Source of the DNA: Cupriavidus laharis
GTDB lineage: Bacteria; Pseudomonadota; Gammaproteobacteria; Burkholderiales; Burkholderiaceae
Assembly (NCBI RefSeq): GCF_914271435.1
Contig: NZ_CAJZAI010000001.1
Coordinates: 558,001 to 622,000, forward strand
Length of the DNA: 64,000 nucleotides
Direction of reading: 5' to 3'
Of this stretch, positions 41,883-51,857 are shown one piece after another. The position numbers and the translations under genes were made by a program. The stretch's first letter is position 1, and each line of letters starts with the position of its first letter. A model generated the notes under the pieces. It saw nothing but the letters and a program-made list of their open reading frames with translations, ran no database searches and was not told where the DNA came from.

Positions 41883-43613
41883 TCAGCCGGCGCTGCGCCG
41901 CGTGCGCCGGCCTTCCTTGCCGCCACTGGCCGCGCGGGCGCCTTGCGCGAGCATTTCCTCGGCGTGCTGGAGCGTGGTAGCGGTCACCGTTGCGCCGCCC
42001 AGCATGCGCGCGGTTTCCACCACGCGGCCGGCGGCGTCGAGCGTACGGATGCGCGAGCGCGTGACGGAGCCGGACCCGTCGCCGGTGGTTTCCTTGCTGA
42101 CCAGCAGATGGTGCCCGGCCTGCGCCGCCACCTGCGGCAGGTGGGTCACGCAGAGGACCTGCCGCGCGCGCCCGAGTTCCTGCAGGCGCCGGCCGACCAC
42201 CTCGGCCACCGCGCCGCCGATGCCGGTATCCACTTCGTCGAAGATCAGCGTGGGCGTGGGCGACGCTTCGCTGGTGATGACCGAGATCGCCAGGCTGATG
42301 CGGGCCAGTTCGCCGCCGGATGCGACGCGGGCCAGCGGCCGCGCGCTGACGCCGGCATGCCCGGCCACCAGAAACTCCACCTGCTCCAGGCCATAGCTCT
42401 GGCCCTCGTCCATCGGGTTGAGCGCGGCGACGAAGCTGCCGCCCGCCATCGACAGGCCCTGCATGGCCTCGGTGACGGCGGCGGACAGCGCGTCCGCGGC
42501 TTCCTTGCGGGCCTGGCTCAGGTGCTGCGCCAGCGTCAGGTAGGCGGCCTTGGCGGCAGCCTCGCGCGCGAGCACCTTGTTGATGTCCTGCGCGGACTGC
42601 AGGTCGTCGAGCTGCTGGCGGCGCGCCACCAGTTCATCGGCGAGTTGCTCGGGCGGCAGGCGGTATTTGCGGGCCGTGGCATGCAGCGCCTGCATGCGTT
42701 CGTTGACGGCTTCGAGCCGCTCGGGGTCGAGTTCCAGGCGGTCGACATAGCGCATGAGCGAATGCGCGGCTTCCTCGGCCTGTACCTGCGCCGGTTCGAG
42801 CGCGGCCAGCACATCGCGCAGGGCCGGGTCGACGTCCGCGAGCTGCTGCAGCCGATGCACGATGGCATTGAGCGCGGACAACACGGAGCCGTCGGCCTCG
42901 GACAGGGAATCAAGTGCGGCGCGGCTCCCGTCGATCAGGCCGGCAGCGTGGGACAGGCGGTTGTATTCGGCCTGGATCTCCTCCCATTCGCCGGGCTGCG
43001 GCGCGAGTTTCTCCAGCTCGCCGACCTGCCATTCGAGGCGCTCGCGTTCGAGCTGCATTTCGCGCGACTGGTGCTCCACCGCCTCGCGCTGGCGTACGCA
43101 GGCGCGCCACGCGCGCCACGACTCTGCCACGGCGCCGGCCTGCTGGGTCAGTCCCGCATGGGCGTCAAACAGCAGGCGCTGGGCGTCGGGGCGCAGCAGC
43201 AGCTGGTGGGCATGCTGGCCATGGATGTCGACAAGCAGGTCGCCTACCTCGCGCAACTGGGCCAGCGTCGCGGCCGCGCCATTGATGAAGGCCTTGCTGC
43301 GGCCGCCGGCATCCACCGTACGGCGCAGCAGCACGGTGCGCGCGCCGCCGTCTTCCTCGCCGCCCAGCTCACGCTCGTCGAGCCACGCGTCGAGCGCCGG
43401 ATGGGTGGAGAAGGTGGCGCTGATGCTGGCGCGTGCGGCGCCTTCGCGCACGATGCCGGCATCGGCGCGCTCGCCCAGCACGAGTGCCAGCGCGTCGATC
43501 AGGATCGACTTGCCGGCGCCGGTCTCGCCGGTGAAGACAGTGAAGCCGGACTGGAAATCGAGGTCGAGCGTGTCGACAATGACGAAATCGCGGATGGACA
43601 GGCTGCGCAGCAT
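41883..43613 (-). CDS. recN: DNA repair protein RecN
   Basis: 576 residues of the SMC-like RecN family. The N-terminal ATPase half starts LRSLSIRDFVIVDTLDLDF and has Walker A GETGAGKS (29-36). Long coiled-coil arms follow (about 150-370). The C-terminal ATPase half contains ASGGELARISLAISV, the Walker B LIFDEVDTGIGG and CVTHLPQVAAQ. RecN tethers broken DNA ends during recombinational repair. It follows nadK on the same strand (44 bases), a common pairing in proteobacteria. I see no clear LexA box, because the promoter would lie upstream of nadK. Confidence 0.97.
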   Translation of the reverse strand: MLRSLSIRDFVIVDTLDLDFQSGFTVFTGETGAGKSILIDALALVLGERADAGIVREGAARASISATFSTHPALDAWLDERELGGEEDGGARTVLLRRTVDAGGRSKAFINGAAATLAQLREVGDLLVDIHGQHAHQLLLRPDAQRLLFDAHAGLTQQAGAVAESWRAWRACVRQREAVEHQSREMQLERERLEWQVGELEKLAPQPGEWEEIQAEYNRLSHAAGLIDGSRAALDSLSEADGSVLSALNAIVHRLQQLADVDPALRDVLAALEPAQVQAEEAAHSLMRYVDRLELDPERLEAVNERMQALHATARKYRLPPEQLADELVARRQQLDDLQSAQDINKVLAREAAAKAAYLTLAQHLSQARKEAADALSAAVTEAMQGLSMAGGSFVAALNPMDEGQSYGLEQVEFLVAGHAGVSARPLARVASGGELARISLAISVITSEASPTPTLIFDEVDTGIGGAVAEVVGRRLQELGRARQVLCVTHLPQVAAQAGHHLLVSKETTGDGSGSVTRSRIRTLDAAGRVVETARMLGGATVTATTLQHAEEMLAQGARAASGGKEGRRTRRSAG

Positions 43614-43657
43614 CGTGGCGGTGAAAGGGTTCGGTCGGTGCGGACGGGGGGGGCCGC

Positions 43658-44575
43658 TCAGAGGCGGTTGTCCTCGGTCGGGTACTCGTGCCAGTGCAGT
43701 TTCTTGCGCAGCGTGGCGTAGTAGTTGTAGCCCACCGGGTGCAGCAGCTGGATGGTCTTCTTCGAGCGCCGCACGATGATGCGGTCGCCCGGCAGCAGGG
43801 AAGTGAGCGACTGCATGTCGAAGTTGACGCTGGCGTCGCGCGCGGTGGCCACCTCGATGGTGACCTCGGCATCTTGCGGCAGCACGATGGGCCGGTTGGA
43901 CAGCGCATGCGGGGCGATCGGCACCAGCACCAGGCCGGACAGCGTCGGGTGGAGGATCGGGCCGCCTGCCGAAAGCGCGTAGGCGGTCGACCCGGTGGCC
44001 GTGGACACGATCAGCCCGTCCGATCGCTGGTTGTACATGAAATAGCCGTCTACCGACACCGCCAGTTCGACCATGCCGGAAATGCCCGAACGGTTGACCA
44101 CCACATCGTTCAGCGCCAGCGCCGAGAAGATGGGGCTGTCGTCGCGCACGACGCTGGATTCCAGCAGCAGCCGGGTCTCGGCCTCGTAGCGGCCTTCGAG
44201 CATGTCGGGCAGCACCGACTGCACATCTTCGAGCGGGATATCCGTCATGAAGCCGAGCCGGCCGTGGTTGACGCCGATCAGCGGCACATTGTGGCCGGCG
44301 AGCTGGCGGGCAATGCCGAGCAGCGTGCCGTCGCCGCCCAGCACCACGGCCACGTCGGCCTCCCGGCCGATCTCCTCGGCGGTCAGTGCGGGATAGCCGG
44401 TCAGCCCGGTGGCCTGCGCGGTCTCGCGCTCGAACACGACATCCTGGCCATTGCGCAGGATGTAGGAAGCGAGCTCCTCCAGCGGGCCTTCGATGCCGGC
44501 AGTCGAGTACCGGCCCACTAGGGCCACGGTCTTGAATGGGGTGCGCAAGGCGCTGGTTTTGGGGGGGGCAGACAT
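43658..44575 (-). CDS. nadK: NAD kinase
   Basis: 305 residues from the ATG at 44575. The catalytic GGDGT is at 80-84, [12 protein letters not shown] follows, then [11 protein letters not shown] (the NE/D motif) and [22 protein letters not shown]. It makes NADP from NAD and ATP in the cytoplasm. It diverges from hrcA with 112 bases between the genes and precedes recN. The longer open frame upstream overlaps the promoter region and hrcA and is not supported. A run of eight G lies a few bases before the end of the control region. Confidence 0.96.
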   Translation of the reverse strand: MSAPPKTSALRTPFKTVALVGRYSTAGIEGPLEELASYILRNGQDVVFERETAQATGLTGYPALTAEEIGREADVAVVLGGDGTLLGIARQLAGHNVPLIGVNHGRLGFMTDIPLEDVQSVLPDMLEGRYEAETRLLLESSVVRDDSPIFSALALNDVVVNRSGISGMVELAVSVDGYFMYNQRSDGLIVSTATGSTAYALSAGGPILHPTLSGLVLVPIAPHALSNRPIVLPQDAEVTIEVATARDASVNFDMQSLTSLLPGDRIIVRRSKKTIQLLHPVGYNYYATLRKKLHWHEYPTEDNRL

Positions 44576-44687
44576 GCGGGGATTAGACCATACCGCCGTG
44601 ACCGTTGTCAGCATGGGCCGGACGCGCCATGTGCCGCCGCCCGGCCGGGCGCCCGAAGCGGTAAAACTTGCGTAAAATCGGGGCATC

Positions 44688-45725
44688 ATGGATGAACGTT
44701 CGAAAACGCTGCTCAAGACCCTGATTGAGCGCTACATTGCCGAAGGGCAGCCGGTCGGCTCCCGGACCTTGTCCAGGTATTCCGGGCTGGACCTGTCGCC
44801 GGCCACCATCCGCAATGTGATGTCCGATCTGGAGGAGATGGGTTTCATCTCCAGTCCACACACGTCGGCGGGGCGGATTCCCACGCCGCGCGGGTATCGC
44901 CTGTTCGTCGACACCATGCTGACCGTCAAGCCGATCGAACGCGGTGGCGTGGAAATGACGGAGCTTGCCGGCCAGATCCAGGGCCAGCTCGGCGCCCAGC
45001 AGCTCGGCCCGCAGCGCATGATCACCGCGGCTGCGCGTACCTTGTCCAACCTTTCGCATTTCGCCGGCGTGGTGATGACGCCGCGGCGCGCGCAGTCGTT
45101 CCGGCAGATCGAATTCATGCGGCTGTCGGACAAGCGCATCCTGCTGATCATCGTCAGCCCCGAGGGGGATGTGCAGAACCGGATCATCCAGACGGAATTG
45201 CCATACACCCCCGCGCAGCTGATCGAAGCGGCGAACTTCTTCAACTCGCACTACGCGGGCATGAGCTTCGACGCCGTGCGCGATCACCTGCGCGTGGAGC
45301 TGCAGGACCTGCGGCGCGACATGTCGCAACTGATGCAGGCAACTGTCGAGGCGGGCAGCAGTGCCATGGAAGAAGAAGACGACCATGTCTATATCAGCGG
45401 CGAACGCAAGCTGCTGGAAGTGGAAGACCTGGCCTCCAGCATGGACAAGCTGCGGCGCCTGTTCGACGTGTTCGAGCACAAGACCAGCCTGCTGCAGCTG
45501 CTGGACGTGTCCAGCCACGCGCAGGGCGTGCAGATCTTCATCGGCGGCGAAAGCCAGCTCGTGCCGCTCGAAGACATGGCCGTGATCACCGCGCCGTACG
45601 AAGCGGACGGCCAGATCGTCGGCACGCTGGGGGTGATCGGGCCGACCCGCATGGCCTATGAGCGGGTCATTCCGATTGTCGACATCACGGCACGGCTGCT
45701 GTCGAGCGCCCTAAGCCAGAACTAG
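44688..45725 (+). CDS. hrcA: Heat-inducible transcription repressor HrcA
   Basis: 345 residues. The N-terminal winged helix contains [42 protein letters not shown] (key parts: [10 protein letters not shown] and [11 protein letters not shown]). A GAF-like domain follows, and the C-terminal segment has [27 protein letters not shown] (key part: [14 protein letters not shown]). HrcA represses chaperone genes by binding CIRCE elements with help from GroEL. No CIRCE inverted repeat is visible near it or before grpE, so its targets (probably groESL) lie elsewhere. It is followed by hemH after 82 bases on the same strand. Confidence 0.96.
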   Translation: MDERSKTLLKTLIERYIAEGQPVGSRTLSRYSGLDLSPATIRNVMSDLEEMGFISSPHTSAGRIPTPRGYRLFVDTMLTVKPIERGGVEMTELAGQIQGQLGAQQLGPQRMITAAARTLSNLSHFAGVVMTPRRAQSFRQIEFMRLSDKRILLIIVSPEGDVQNRIIQTELPYTPAQLIEAANFFNSHYAGMSFDAVRDHLRVELQDLRRDMSQLMQATVEAGSSAMEEEDDHVYISGERKLLEVEDLASSMDKLRRLFDVFEHKTSLLQLLDVSSHAQGVQIFIGGESQLVPLEDMAVITAPYEADGQIVGTLGVIGPTRMAYERVIPIVDITARLLSSALSQN

Positions 45726-45807
45726 GGCCCGTCCGACGGGTCACACAGTCTGCTCCCCATTCCCACAGCCCGGCGGCATCCGGCCGCCCGGCCACATCGG
45801 AAGCGAC

Positions 45808-46923
45808 ATGACGTTTTCTCCCGAACCGGCCTACCAGCACGGCCAGGCGCCGCGCACGGCCATCCTGCTGGTCAACCTGGGCACGCCCGACGCGCCGACC
45901 CCGAAGGCGGTAGGGCGCTACCTGAAGGAGTTCCTTTCCGATCCGCGCGTGGTCGAGATCCCGCGCCTGGCGTGGCTGCCGCTGCTGCACGGGGTGATCC
46001 TGCCGCTGCGCTCGCGTGCCTCGGCCCTCAAGTACGAGTCGATCTGGCTGCGCGAGGCGCATATGACGGGGTCGCCGCTGCTGGTATACAGCGAGCGCCA
46101 GGCGCACGCGCTGCAGCGCCTGCTCAACCAGCAGGGCTACGAGGTCACCGTGGCTTGTGCGATGCGCTACGGCAATCCTTCGGTCGAGTCCGTGCTGGAG
46201 GCGCTGCGCCGCCAGGGCACGGAGCAGGTGCTGGTACTGCCGATGTATCCGCAATACTCCGGCACCACCACGGCCACCGCGTTCGACGAGGTGTTCCGCG
46301 TGCTCGGCCAGTGGCGCAACCAGCCCGAGCTTCGGCTCGTGAAGCATTTCCATGACCATCCGGCCTATATTTCGGCGCTGCACCAGCAGGTCGGCGCATA
46401 CTGGGCGCAGCACGGCATGCCGGATTTCGCGCGCGGCGACAAGCTGATCCTGTCTTTCCACGGCGTACCGCGCCGCACGCTGGAGCTGGGGGATCCCTAC
46501 CACTGCGAATGCCTGAAGACGGGGCGGCTGCTCGGCGATGCGCTGGGTCTGCAGCCGGGTCAGTATCAGGTGACGTTTCAGTCTCGTTTCGGCAGGGCCG
46601 AATGGCTCCAGCCCTACACGGCGCCCACGCTGGCGGAACTCGGCAAGGTCGGCGCGGGCCGGGTGGACGTGTTCTGCCCGGGCTTTCCCGCCGACTGCAT
46701 CGAGACACTGGAAGAGATCGCCATGGAGGGGCAGACCGAATTCATGGTGGCCGGCGGCAAGCAGTTCCATTTCATCCCGTGCATGAACGATGCGCAGCCC
46801 TGGATTGCGGCAATGGCAGAGATTGCCCTGCAACACTTGCAGGGTTGGCCGATGAATCTGCCGCATCCGCATGAACTCGAAGCGCGCCGCAGCCGCGCGC
46901 AGACCCGCGGAGCCGCAGCATGA
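45808..46923 (+). CDS. hemH: Ferrochelatase
   Basis: 371 residues. Family motifs are [32 protein letters not shown], the catalytic His in [39 protein letters not shown], and the acidic [17 protein letters not shown]. It inserts Fe2+ into protoporphyrin IX at the inner membrane, the last step of haem synthesis. It lies between hrcA and hslR, and its stop codon overlaps the hslR start by 4 bases. Haem demand by the many c-type cytochromes here is met by this general enzyme, so no specific link is implied. Confidence 0.97.
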   Translation: MTFSPEPAYQHGQAPRTAILLVNLGTPDAPTPKAVGRYLKEFLSDPRVVEIPRLAWLPLLHGVILPLRSRASALKYESIWLREAHMTGSPLLVYSERQAHALQRLLNQQGYEVTVACAMRYGNPSVESVLEALRRQGTEQVLVLPMYPQYSGTTTATAFDEVFRVLGQWRNQPELRLVKHFHDHPAYISALHQQVGAYWAQHGMPDFARGDKLILSFHGVPRRTLELGDPYHCECLKTGRLLGDALGLQPGQYQVTFQSRFGRAEWLQPYTAPTLAELGKVGAGRVDVFCPGFPADCIETLEEIAMEGQTEFMVAGGKQFHFIPCMNDAQPWIAAMAEIALQHLQGWPMNLPHPHELEARRSRAQTRGAAA

Positions 46924-47315
46924 ACGTCAGTTTTGAGCCCGATGCACGCCTGCGTATCGACAAATGGCTCTGGTGCGCGCGATTCTTCAAGACGCGCTCG
47001 CTGGCGGCCGAGGCCGTGGAGCGTGGGAAGGTGATGGTCAACGGCCAGCCGTGCAAGAACTCGCGCGAGGTCAAGCCCGGCGACACGATCCTGCTGGAAG
47101 CCCATCAGCAGCGTTGGGAGCTGGTGGTGAAGGGCATCGCCCCGGCGCGCGGCCCGGCTCCGGTGGCACAGACGCTGTATGCGGAAACCGAGGCCAGCCA
47201 GGCGCGCCGCCACACAGAAATGGAGCAGCGGCGTTACCAGCCGGAGCCATCATCGCAATTGCAGGGCCGCCCGACCAAGCGGGACCGGCGGCGCATCGAT
47301 GATTTCAGGAGCTGA
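46920..47315 (+). CDS. hslR: S4-domain RNA-binding heat-shock protein Hsp15
   Basis: 131 residues. The S4 RNA-binding domain runs over residues 10-70 ([40 protein letters not shown]). A basic tail ends in [15 protein letters not shown]. Hsp15 binds free 50S subunits that still carry a nascent chain and helps recycle them after heat stress. The start overlaps the hemH stop (ATGA), so the two are co-translated. It lies in the heat-shock neighbourhood with hrcA and grpE. Confidence 0.94.
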   Translation: MNVSFEPDARLRIDKWLWCARFFKTRSLAAEAVERGKVMVNGQPCKNSREVKPGDTILLEAHQQRWELVVKGIAPARGPAPVAQTLYAETEASQARRHTEMEQRRYQPEPSSQLQGRPTKRDRRRIDDFRS

Positions 47316-47387
47316 ACGCGACAACGCGGCCGTACCGGCAGTCGCCGGTCAGCCGCGCTGGAAGTATCAAGGCCAGCCAGGGTTGTC

Positions 47388-47552
47388 CTACTGGTTGACG
47401 CTGACGTAAGGAACGATGTAGTGCTTGAACACGGCCTTGCCGCTGCCATACTCCGTATCGCGCGGCGTGAGCGCGCCGGACATGCAGATGAATACTGTCA
47501 TTACCGACAGAGCGGCAAGCAGGCAGAGCGTCACGACGGGCAGCTTGTGCAT
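47388..47552 (-). CDS. Small single-pass membrane protein, 54 residues, unknown function
   Basis: A short ORF with a good ribosome site (GAAAGG) before the ATG at 47552. It begins with a hydrophobic helix (LPVVTLCLLAALSVMTVFICM, residues 4-24, shown in two parts: LPVVTLCLLAAL and SVMTVFICM). A polar tail of 30 residues ends KAVFKHYIVPYVSVNQ. It is oriented opposite to the flanking hslR and grpE genes. I do not recognise a family. The sharp hydrophobic/polar division and the ribosome site suggest a real membrane or exported peptide. Confidence 0.6.
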   Translation of the reverse strand: MHKLPVVTLCLLAALSVMTVFICMSGALTPRDTEYGSGKAVFKHYIVPYVSVNQ

Positions 47553-47722
47553 GGCCAACCTTTCGGAAGAGGCACAAATGTGATCCAACTCCGGGCCCCC
47601 GGTATTTTTGTCATTTTTCTTGTTAAGAATCTTAGTGAGTGCGGTGCAGCAAGGCAATAAGCGGTCGATTGCACAAGGGGGATGTTTGTAACGGTGTGTT
47701 TCCGGGTCTCTTCTCAACCACT

Positions 47723-47750
47723 CTTGAAAAATGACGGGTTGCCACCAGAT
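47723..47750 (+). promoter_or_regulatory. Heat-shock (sigma-32) promoter of grpE
   Basis: A perfect -35 CTTGAAA, a 13-base spacer and CACCAGAT, which fits CCCCATNT at five of the seven fixed positions. It would start the grpE transcript about 70 bases before the start codon. Confidence 0.65.
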
Positions 47751-47824
47751 GCGCGAGACACACGCCGATTTACCCACCGCGGCCTGCACCGGATGGCCGC
47801 GACAATGCATTGATACGGATCGAC

Positions 47825-48379
47825 ATGGAAGAACAGAAGCAGACGCCATCCACCCCGACGCCTGAGCCCGCCGCCGAAGCGGCCACCAACGCCGCGGCCG
47901 CCGCGCCGGAGACTGCCGCCGTGGATGATGTGGCGGCCCAGCTTGCCGCGCTGGAAGCCAAGGCGCGCGAACACTATGACATGTACGTGCGCTCCGTCGC
48001 GGAAGGCGAGAATATCCGCCGCCGGGCACAGGAGGACGTGTCCAAGGCGCACAAGTTCGCCATCGAGAATTTCGCCGACAACCTGCTGCCCGTGATGGAC
48101 AGCCTGCAGGCAGCGCTGGCCGACGGCTCGGGCGATATCGCCAAGCTGCGCGAAGGCGTCGAGCTGACCGCGCGCCAGCTGGCCGCCGCGTTCGAGCGCG
48201 GCAAGATCGTGGAACTGAACCCGGTCGGCGAAAAGTTTGATCCGCACCGCCACCAGGCCATCTCGATGGTGCCGTCGGAGCAGGAGCCGAATACGGTAGT
48301 GATGGTGCTGCAGCGCGGCTACATGATCGCCGATCGCGTGCTGCGTCCGGCGCTGGTGACGGTTTCGGCACCCAAATAA
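47825..48379 (+). CDS. grpE: Nucleotide exchange factor GrpE
   Basis: 184 residues from the ATG at 47825. An Ala/Pro/Glu-rich disordered start is followed by the long coiled coil [32 protein letters not shown] (key parts: [19 protein letters not shown]), then [22 protein letters not shown]. The C-terminal beta domain has [19 protein letters not shown] and [22 protein letters not shown]. It releases ADP from DnaK. A sigma-32-like promoter lies upstream. The dnaK and dnaJ genes are not next to it: the following gene encodes a thioredoxin-like protein. Confidence 0.97.
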   Translation: MEEQKQTPSTPTPEPAAEAATNAAAAAPETAAVDDVAAQLAALEAKAREHYDMYVRSVAEGENIRRRAQEDVSKAHKFAIENFADNLLPVMDSLQAALADGSGDIAKLREGVELTARQLAAAFERGKIVELNPVGEKFDPHRHQAISMVPSEQEPNTVVMVLQRGYMIADRVLRPALVTVSAPK

Positions 48380-48433
48380 GCGATTACCACGGTGTGGCTG
48401 AGTGGCCGCAGTTCGTGGGCATGACCATCGATC

Positions 48434-48466
48434 GACGCCCCGGTGCCAGCCTGGCCCCGGGGCGTC
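48434..48466 (+). terminator. Hairpin after grpE
   Basis: GACGCCCCGG and CCGGGGCGTC with a 13-base loop, followed by TTGCCATTTG. The T run is imperfect, so termination may be partial before the thioredoxin-like gene. Confidence 0.6.
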
Positions 48467-48488
48467 TTGCCATTTGCGGAGGCAAGCC

Positions 48489-48914
48489 ATGAGCGACGCG
48501 GCAGCCGGTATCACGCCATCATCCGACGCGCACCTCGACCATCGCGCATTTGACGCATTCGGCATGCAGCAGGTGGATGACGCCTCGATTGATACCGCCA
48601 TTGCCACAGCCGGCGACAAGCTGGTGTGCGTGTTCTTCTGGGGCGTGGACTGCTTCAACTGCGAAATGGCGAAGAAGGCCATGCTGGCCAATCCCGATCC
48701 GATCCGCGCGCTGGACCTGCACTGGCTGCACGCCAATGTCTATGCGCACCCCGAACTCGGGCGGCGCTTCGGCCTGCATGGCATTCCGGTTTTCATGTTC
48801 TTCCGGAACGGCAAGAAGCTTGGCCGTGCCACGGGCTGGCACGGCCATGGGCAGTTCGCTGCGGCGGTTGCCAACGCGCGCCTGAAGGCGGAGGGCAAGC
48901 CGCTCGCCGGCTAG
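48489..48914 (+). CDS. Thioredoxin-family protein
   Basis: 141 residues from the ATG at 48489, with a GGAGG ribosome site. A thioredoxin fold carries the redox motif DCFNC (about residues 57-60) in FFWGVDCFNCEMAKKAML. The cis-proline segment is GLHGIPVFMFFRNGKKLGRATGW. There is no signal peptide, so it acts in the cytoplasm as a disulfide reductant, perhaps in stress. It follows grpE. Its stop codon interlocks with the stop of the convergent pldA-like gene (TAG/CTA sharing two bases). Confidence 0.9.
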   Translation: MSDAAAGITPSSDAHLDHRAFDAFGMQQVDDASIDTAIATAGDKLVCVFFWGVDCFNCEMAKKAMLANPDPIRALDLHWLHANVYAHPELGRRFGLHGIPVFMFFRNGKKLGRATGWHGHGQFAAAVANARLKAEGKPLAG

Positions 48915-50206
48915 CGCGACAGCGCATAGCCCAGCCGGAACTGCCAGGGAAGCTTGTGGTTGTAGTCCAGCAGGCTTTCCCCGTAGCCGACGAAATAGCC
49001 GGCCATCAGATACCCGGCGGTGCCCGGAATCAGCCGCGCTAGCGGATAGGTCACGCGGGCGTCAACGCTGCCGTACCACTTGCGCGTGCCCTTGCGCACC
49101 GTCGCGGCAAACTCCCACGAATCCGCCTTGCCGTAGACAAGGTCCAGGTCCATGTAGCCGCGGTAATGTGCGATGTCGGGGTTGTCGTTCTTTTCCAGGT
49201 AGGCGTACAGCTTGGGCGTGACGCGCCAGTGCCAGTTGTTCTGGTCGCCGAAATAGAAGGTCGGCTTGACGAAGAAGGTGTTGATGCTGCGCGATTCGTC
49301 GCCCCCGCGCCCATTGGACTCATGCTCGAGCCCGGTGGCCAGTGACAGGCGGCTGATGGCGGCGTTATGCACGCCCGTGTCCGACAGGTAGTAATAGAAG
49401 CTCGGCCGGTAGTTGGTGTCGCGGAACGGCTTGGAGTCCTGCGACAGGTCCCACAGCGAGAACTGCGTGTAGGCGACGTAGAGATTGTCGATCAAGCGCC
49501 GCGATGCCGGATCCTTGCCTTCGAGGATCCGGTACTTGAAGCTGAGCTGGAATTTTGCGTTGCCACCGTCGTGTGCGCCCACGATGAAATACATCGGGTC
49601 GTTGAACGACAGGCGCGCGCTGTCGCGCAGGTCGGCCGGGGCCGGGGCTGGCTGGGCGGCCGAGGCGACCGGTACCACCGGTGTCGGCACGCTTTCGGTG
49701 GACTGGGCCTCGTGCGCTGGCGCGGCAAGGGTGGCCGCCGTTGGCGCTACCGCAGGGTGATCCGTCGTCGCCTGCTGGTTCAGCGTGACCAGTACCGGGG
49801 CTGCGTCGATGCCGGTGGCGTCGAGTCGGATCGTACCGCGCAGTCCGGGCGGCAGGTCGGCGGCATAGCGGATCGTCCGGTTTTCGCCCTTGCGAAGGGA
49901 AACAACGGCGGGGCCCGGTTCCACGCGTCGCAGGACGAGTTTCACGGGCGCCTGGAGATCGCCGGAGGCCGTTATCTCGAGCGTGTCGGGCACCTGGTAG
50001 CGGCGTGTTCCGGTCTCCGCGCTGATCAGCAGGGTCAGTGTGAGCGGCTGGGCGCCGTCGATGATGCGGGGCGGCTGCAGCATCGAGACCGCAGCCTGGC
50101 CTGACAGGGGCCAGGCGCAGGCGAGCGTCAGGCAGAGCCGTCCCCAGGTCGCTATGGCTGCACGGCTGTCGGGCTTGCGCCGTGCGGGCTGTGACGTCTG
50201 GAGCAT
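48911..50206 (-). CDS. pldA: Outer-membrane phospholipase A (OMPLA)
   Basis: 431 residues from the ATG at 50206. It has a signal segment (ATWGRLCLTLACAWPLSGQA), then a periplasmic or surface beta-sandwich-like extension of about 190 residues with an Ala/Pro linker. The OMPLA barrel then starts at LSFNDPMYFIVGAHDGGNAKFQLSFKYR (key part: FNDPMYFIVG). The catalytic His and Ser are in GLEHESNGRGGDESRS, and barrel strands run to WQFRLGYALSR with aromatic ends. It hydrolyses phospholipids in the outer membrane under stress. The N-terminal extension is longer than in enterobacterial PldA but is usual in Burkholderiales as far as I recall. Confidence 0.92.
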   Translation of the reverse strand: MLQTSQPARRKPDSRAAIATWGRLCLTLACAWPLSGQAAVSMLQPPRIIDGAQPLTLTLLISAETGTRRYQVPDTLEITASGDLQAPVKLVLRRVEPGPAVVSLRKGENRTIRYAADLPPGLRGTIRLDATGIDAAPVLVTLNQQATTDHPAVAPTAATLAAPAHEAQSTESVPTPVVPVASAAQPAPAPADLRDSARLSFNDPMYFIVGAHDGGNAKFQLSFKYRILEGKDPASRRLIDNLYVAYTQFSLWDLSQDSKPFRDTNYRPSFYYYLSDTGVHNAAISRLSLATGLEHESNGRGGDESRSINTFFVKPTFYFGDQNNWHWRVTPKLYAYLEKNDNPDIAHYRGYMDLDLVYGKADSWEFAATVRKGTRKWYGSVDARVTYPLARLIPGTAGYLMAGYFVGYGESLLDYNHKLPWQFRLGYALSR

Positions 50207-50308
50207 GTCGGGATGCGCCGTGTCTGGCTGGACCTTGGCGCAGGCGGATGGCAATGCGGGCAAGCCTACCACGCCACCCGACGAGGGTTGTGACGAATTG
50301 TACGCAGC

Positions 50309-50740
50309 TCAGCGCGATGCGCGGCGCCGCACACAGTCCACGTAGTGCGCGCCGTCGGGCGGCAGCCCGGAGCGTTGTGCCTGCCAGAGCATCTCGCCCA
50401 GGCATTCCATCACCTGGTGCTGGGCTTCATGCGGCGAGTCCAGCCGCTGGGTCAATGTTTCGTAGGCCTGGCGGATGCCCGGGGGCTGGTCGATGGACAC
50501 CTGCTCGGAGATCGACAAGTGCATGGCCAGGTGGAGAAACGGGTTGGTCTGACCCTTTTCGGGCGCATAGTCCTGCGCCAGCGCGCCTTCGGTATCGGCC
50601 AGCAGCGCCTGGTATTCGGGATGCTCGCCGATCCAGTCGACGGCAATGGCTTCCAGCGGGGTCAGGACGCCGCCGGAAAGCTGCTTCTGCCAGGCATCGC
50701 AGAAAAACCGGCGGACTTCTTCACGGGACGGATTGAACAT
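50309..50740 (-). CDS. DUF1841 family protein
   Basis: 143 residues beginning MFNPSREEVRRFFCDAW. It contains LTPLEAIAVDWIGEHPEYQALL, TNPFLHLAMHLSISEQVSIDQPPGI and HQVMECLGEMLWQAQRSGLPPD, the conserved segments of DUF1841. The family is small, helical, cytosolic and of unknown function, and is widespread in beta- and gamma-proteobacteria. It is upstream of pldA on the same strand with 102 bases between them and diverges from an EamA transporter gene. Confidence 0.9.
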   Translation of the reverse strand: MFNPSREEVRRFFCDAWQKQLSGGVLTPLEAIAVDWIGEHPEYQALLADTEGALAQDYAPEKGQTNPFLHLAMHLSISEQVSIDQPPGIRQAYETLTQRLDSPHEAQHQVMECLGEMLWQAQRSGLPPDGAHYVDCVRRRASR

Positions 50741-50841
50741 GGTGACGCCATTGTAAACGAGCGCTCCCAGCCGTGCTGTTGGTGGCGCCGGCGCCATTAG
50801 AATGCGGGATTGGCCAATTTGCCTGTCGTCCTGCGTTCCCC

Positions 50842-51768
50842 ATGACTGCTACCGCGTCTGCTGTCTCCGAGCGTGCCCGCGAAAAATTCGCCGGCGTGCT
50901 GCTGATCGCCCTGTCGGCCAGTGCCTTCGGTGCAATGGCGATCTTTGCCCGCTTCGCCTACGAAGCCGGTGCCGATGTCTATGGCCTGCTGACCGTGCGT
51001 TTCGCGCTGGCCGCGGTGACGCTGGCCCTCGTGATGCGCGCGCGCGGCATCCGGCTGCCGTCGTGGCGGCGCGTGCTGGCGCTGGCGGCCATGGGGGGCA
51101 TCGGCTACGTCGGCCAGTCCTTCTGCTTTTTCAGCGCGCTCAACCATGCGCAGGCCAGCCTCGTGGCCCTGCTGCTTTACTTGTATCCGCTCTTCGTCAC
51201 GATCCTGGCGGCCATCTTCCTCAAGGAGCGCCTGACGACTGCCGCGGTCATTGCCCTGGTGCTGTGCTCGGCAGGGGCGGGGCTTACCGTGGGCGGCGGG
51301 GAGGGCAGTCCGCTCGGTATTGCGCTGGGGCTGGCCGCTGCCGTGATCTACTCGGTCTACATCATTGTTGGCGCGCGTGTCACGGCAGGTGTCAACGCCA
51401 TTGCCACCACCACCGTGATCTGCGCCGCCGCGGCGCTGGTGTACGGTACGGCCAGCGTGCTGCGCCTTGGTGCCGGCGTGCCGCCGCAGTTTCCCGCGAC
51501 GGCCGGCGGCTGGCTCGCCATGCTCGGCATCGCGCTGTTGTCCACGGTACTGGCCATCCTGACCTTCTTTGCAGGGTTGCAGAGACTGGGCGCGGCGCAG
51601 GCGTCCATGCTGTCTACGCTGGAGCCGGTCGTCACGGTAGCGCTGGCCGCGGTGCTGCTGGGCGAGCACATCAGTGCCGCGCAAGCCATTGGTGGGGGCC
51701 TGATCCTGGCCGGCGTGCTGTGGCTGACCCGGCGGGCAAGTGCGCCGGGCAAGGTGCAAGAGCATTGA
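50842..51768 (+). CDS. DMT-superfamily permease (EamA domain)
   Basis: 308 residues with ten predicted membrane helices in two EamA repeats (about 20-150 and 160-295). Conserved features are [37 protein letters not shown] at the end of the first repeat, and the matching [22 protein letters not shown] at the end of the second. Such proteins export amino acids or other metabolites through the inner membrane. The substrate is unknown. The start at 50842 gives a short soluble lead, and the frame further upstream is not supported. Confidence 0.92.
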   Translation: MTATASAVSERAREKFAGVLLIALSASAFGAMAIFARFAYEAGADVYGLLTVRFALAAVTLALVMRARGIRLPSWRRVLALAAMGGIGYVGQSFCFFSALNHAQASLVALLLYLYPLFVTILAAIFLKERLTTAAVIALVLCSAGAGLTVGGGEGSPLGIALGLAAAVIYSVYIIVGARVTAGVNAIATTTVICAAAALVYGTASVLRLGAGVPPQFPATAGGWLAMLGIALLSTVLAILTFFAGLQRLGAAQASMLSTLEPVVTVALAAVLLGEHISAAQAIGGGLILAGVLWLTRRASAPGKVQEH

Positions 51769-51857
51769 GTCGCCTGATCGAAGCGGCTGTATTCGGGGCG
51801 CCCGGCCCTTCTGTACAATTCGCGTTTCCCTTTCAACCCATGTACAGGAACGAGCGC

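Noticed and set aside
44561..44568. Run of eight G before nadK as a slippage or phase-variation site
   Set aside because: It is short, lies at or next to the nadK start codon, and there is no repeat-unit variation to judge from.
44576..44687. CIRCE element between nadK and hrcA, or before grpE
   Set aside because: No TTAGCACTC-N9-GAGTGCTAA-like repeat is present. Only a sigma-32-like promoter is seen at grpE.
48911..48914. Interlocked stop codons of the thioredoxin-like and pldA genes as a regulatory device
   Set aside because: Compact convergent gene ends like this are common in GC-rich genomes and need no special function.
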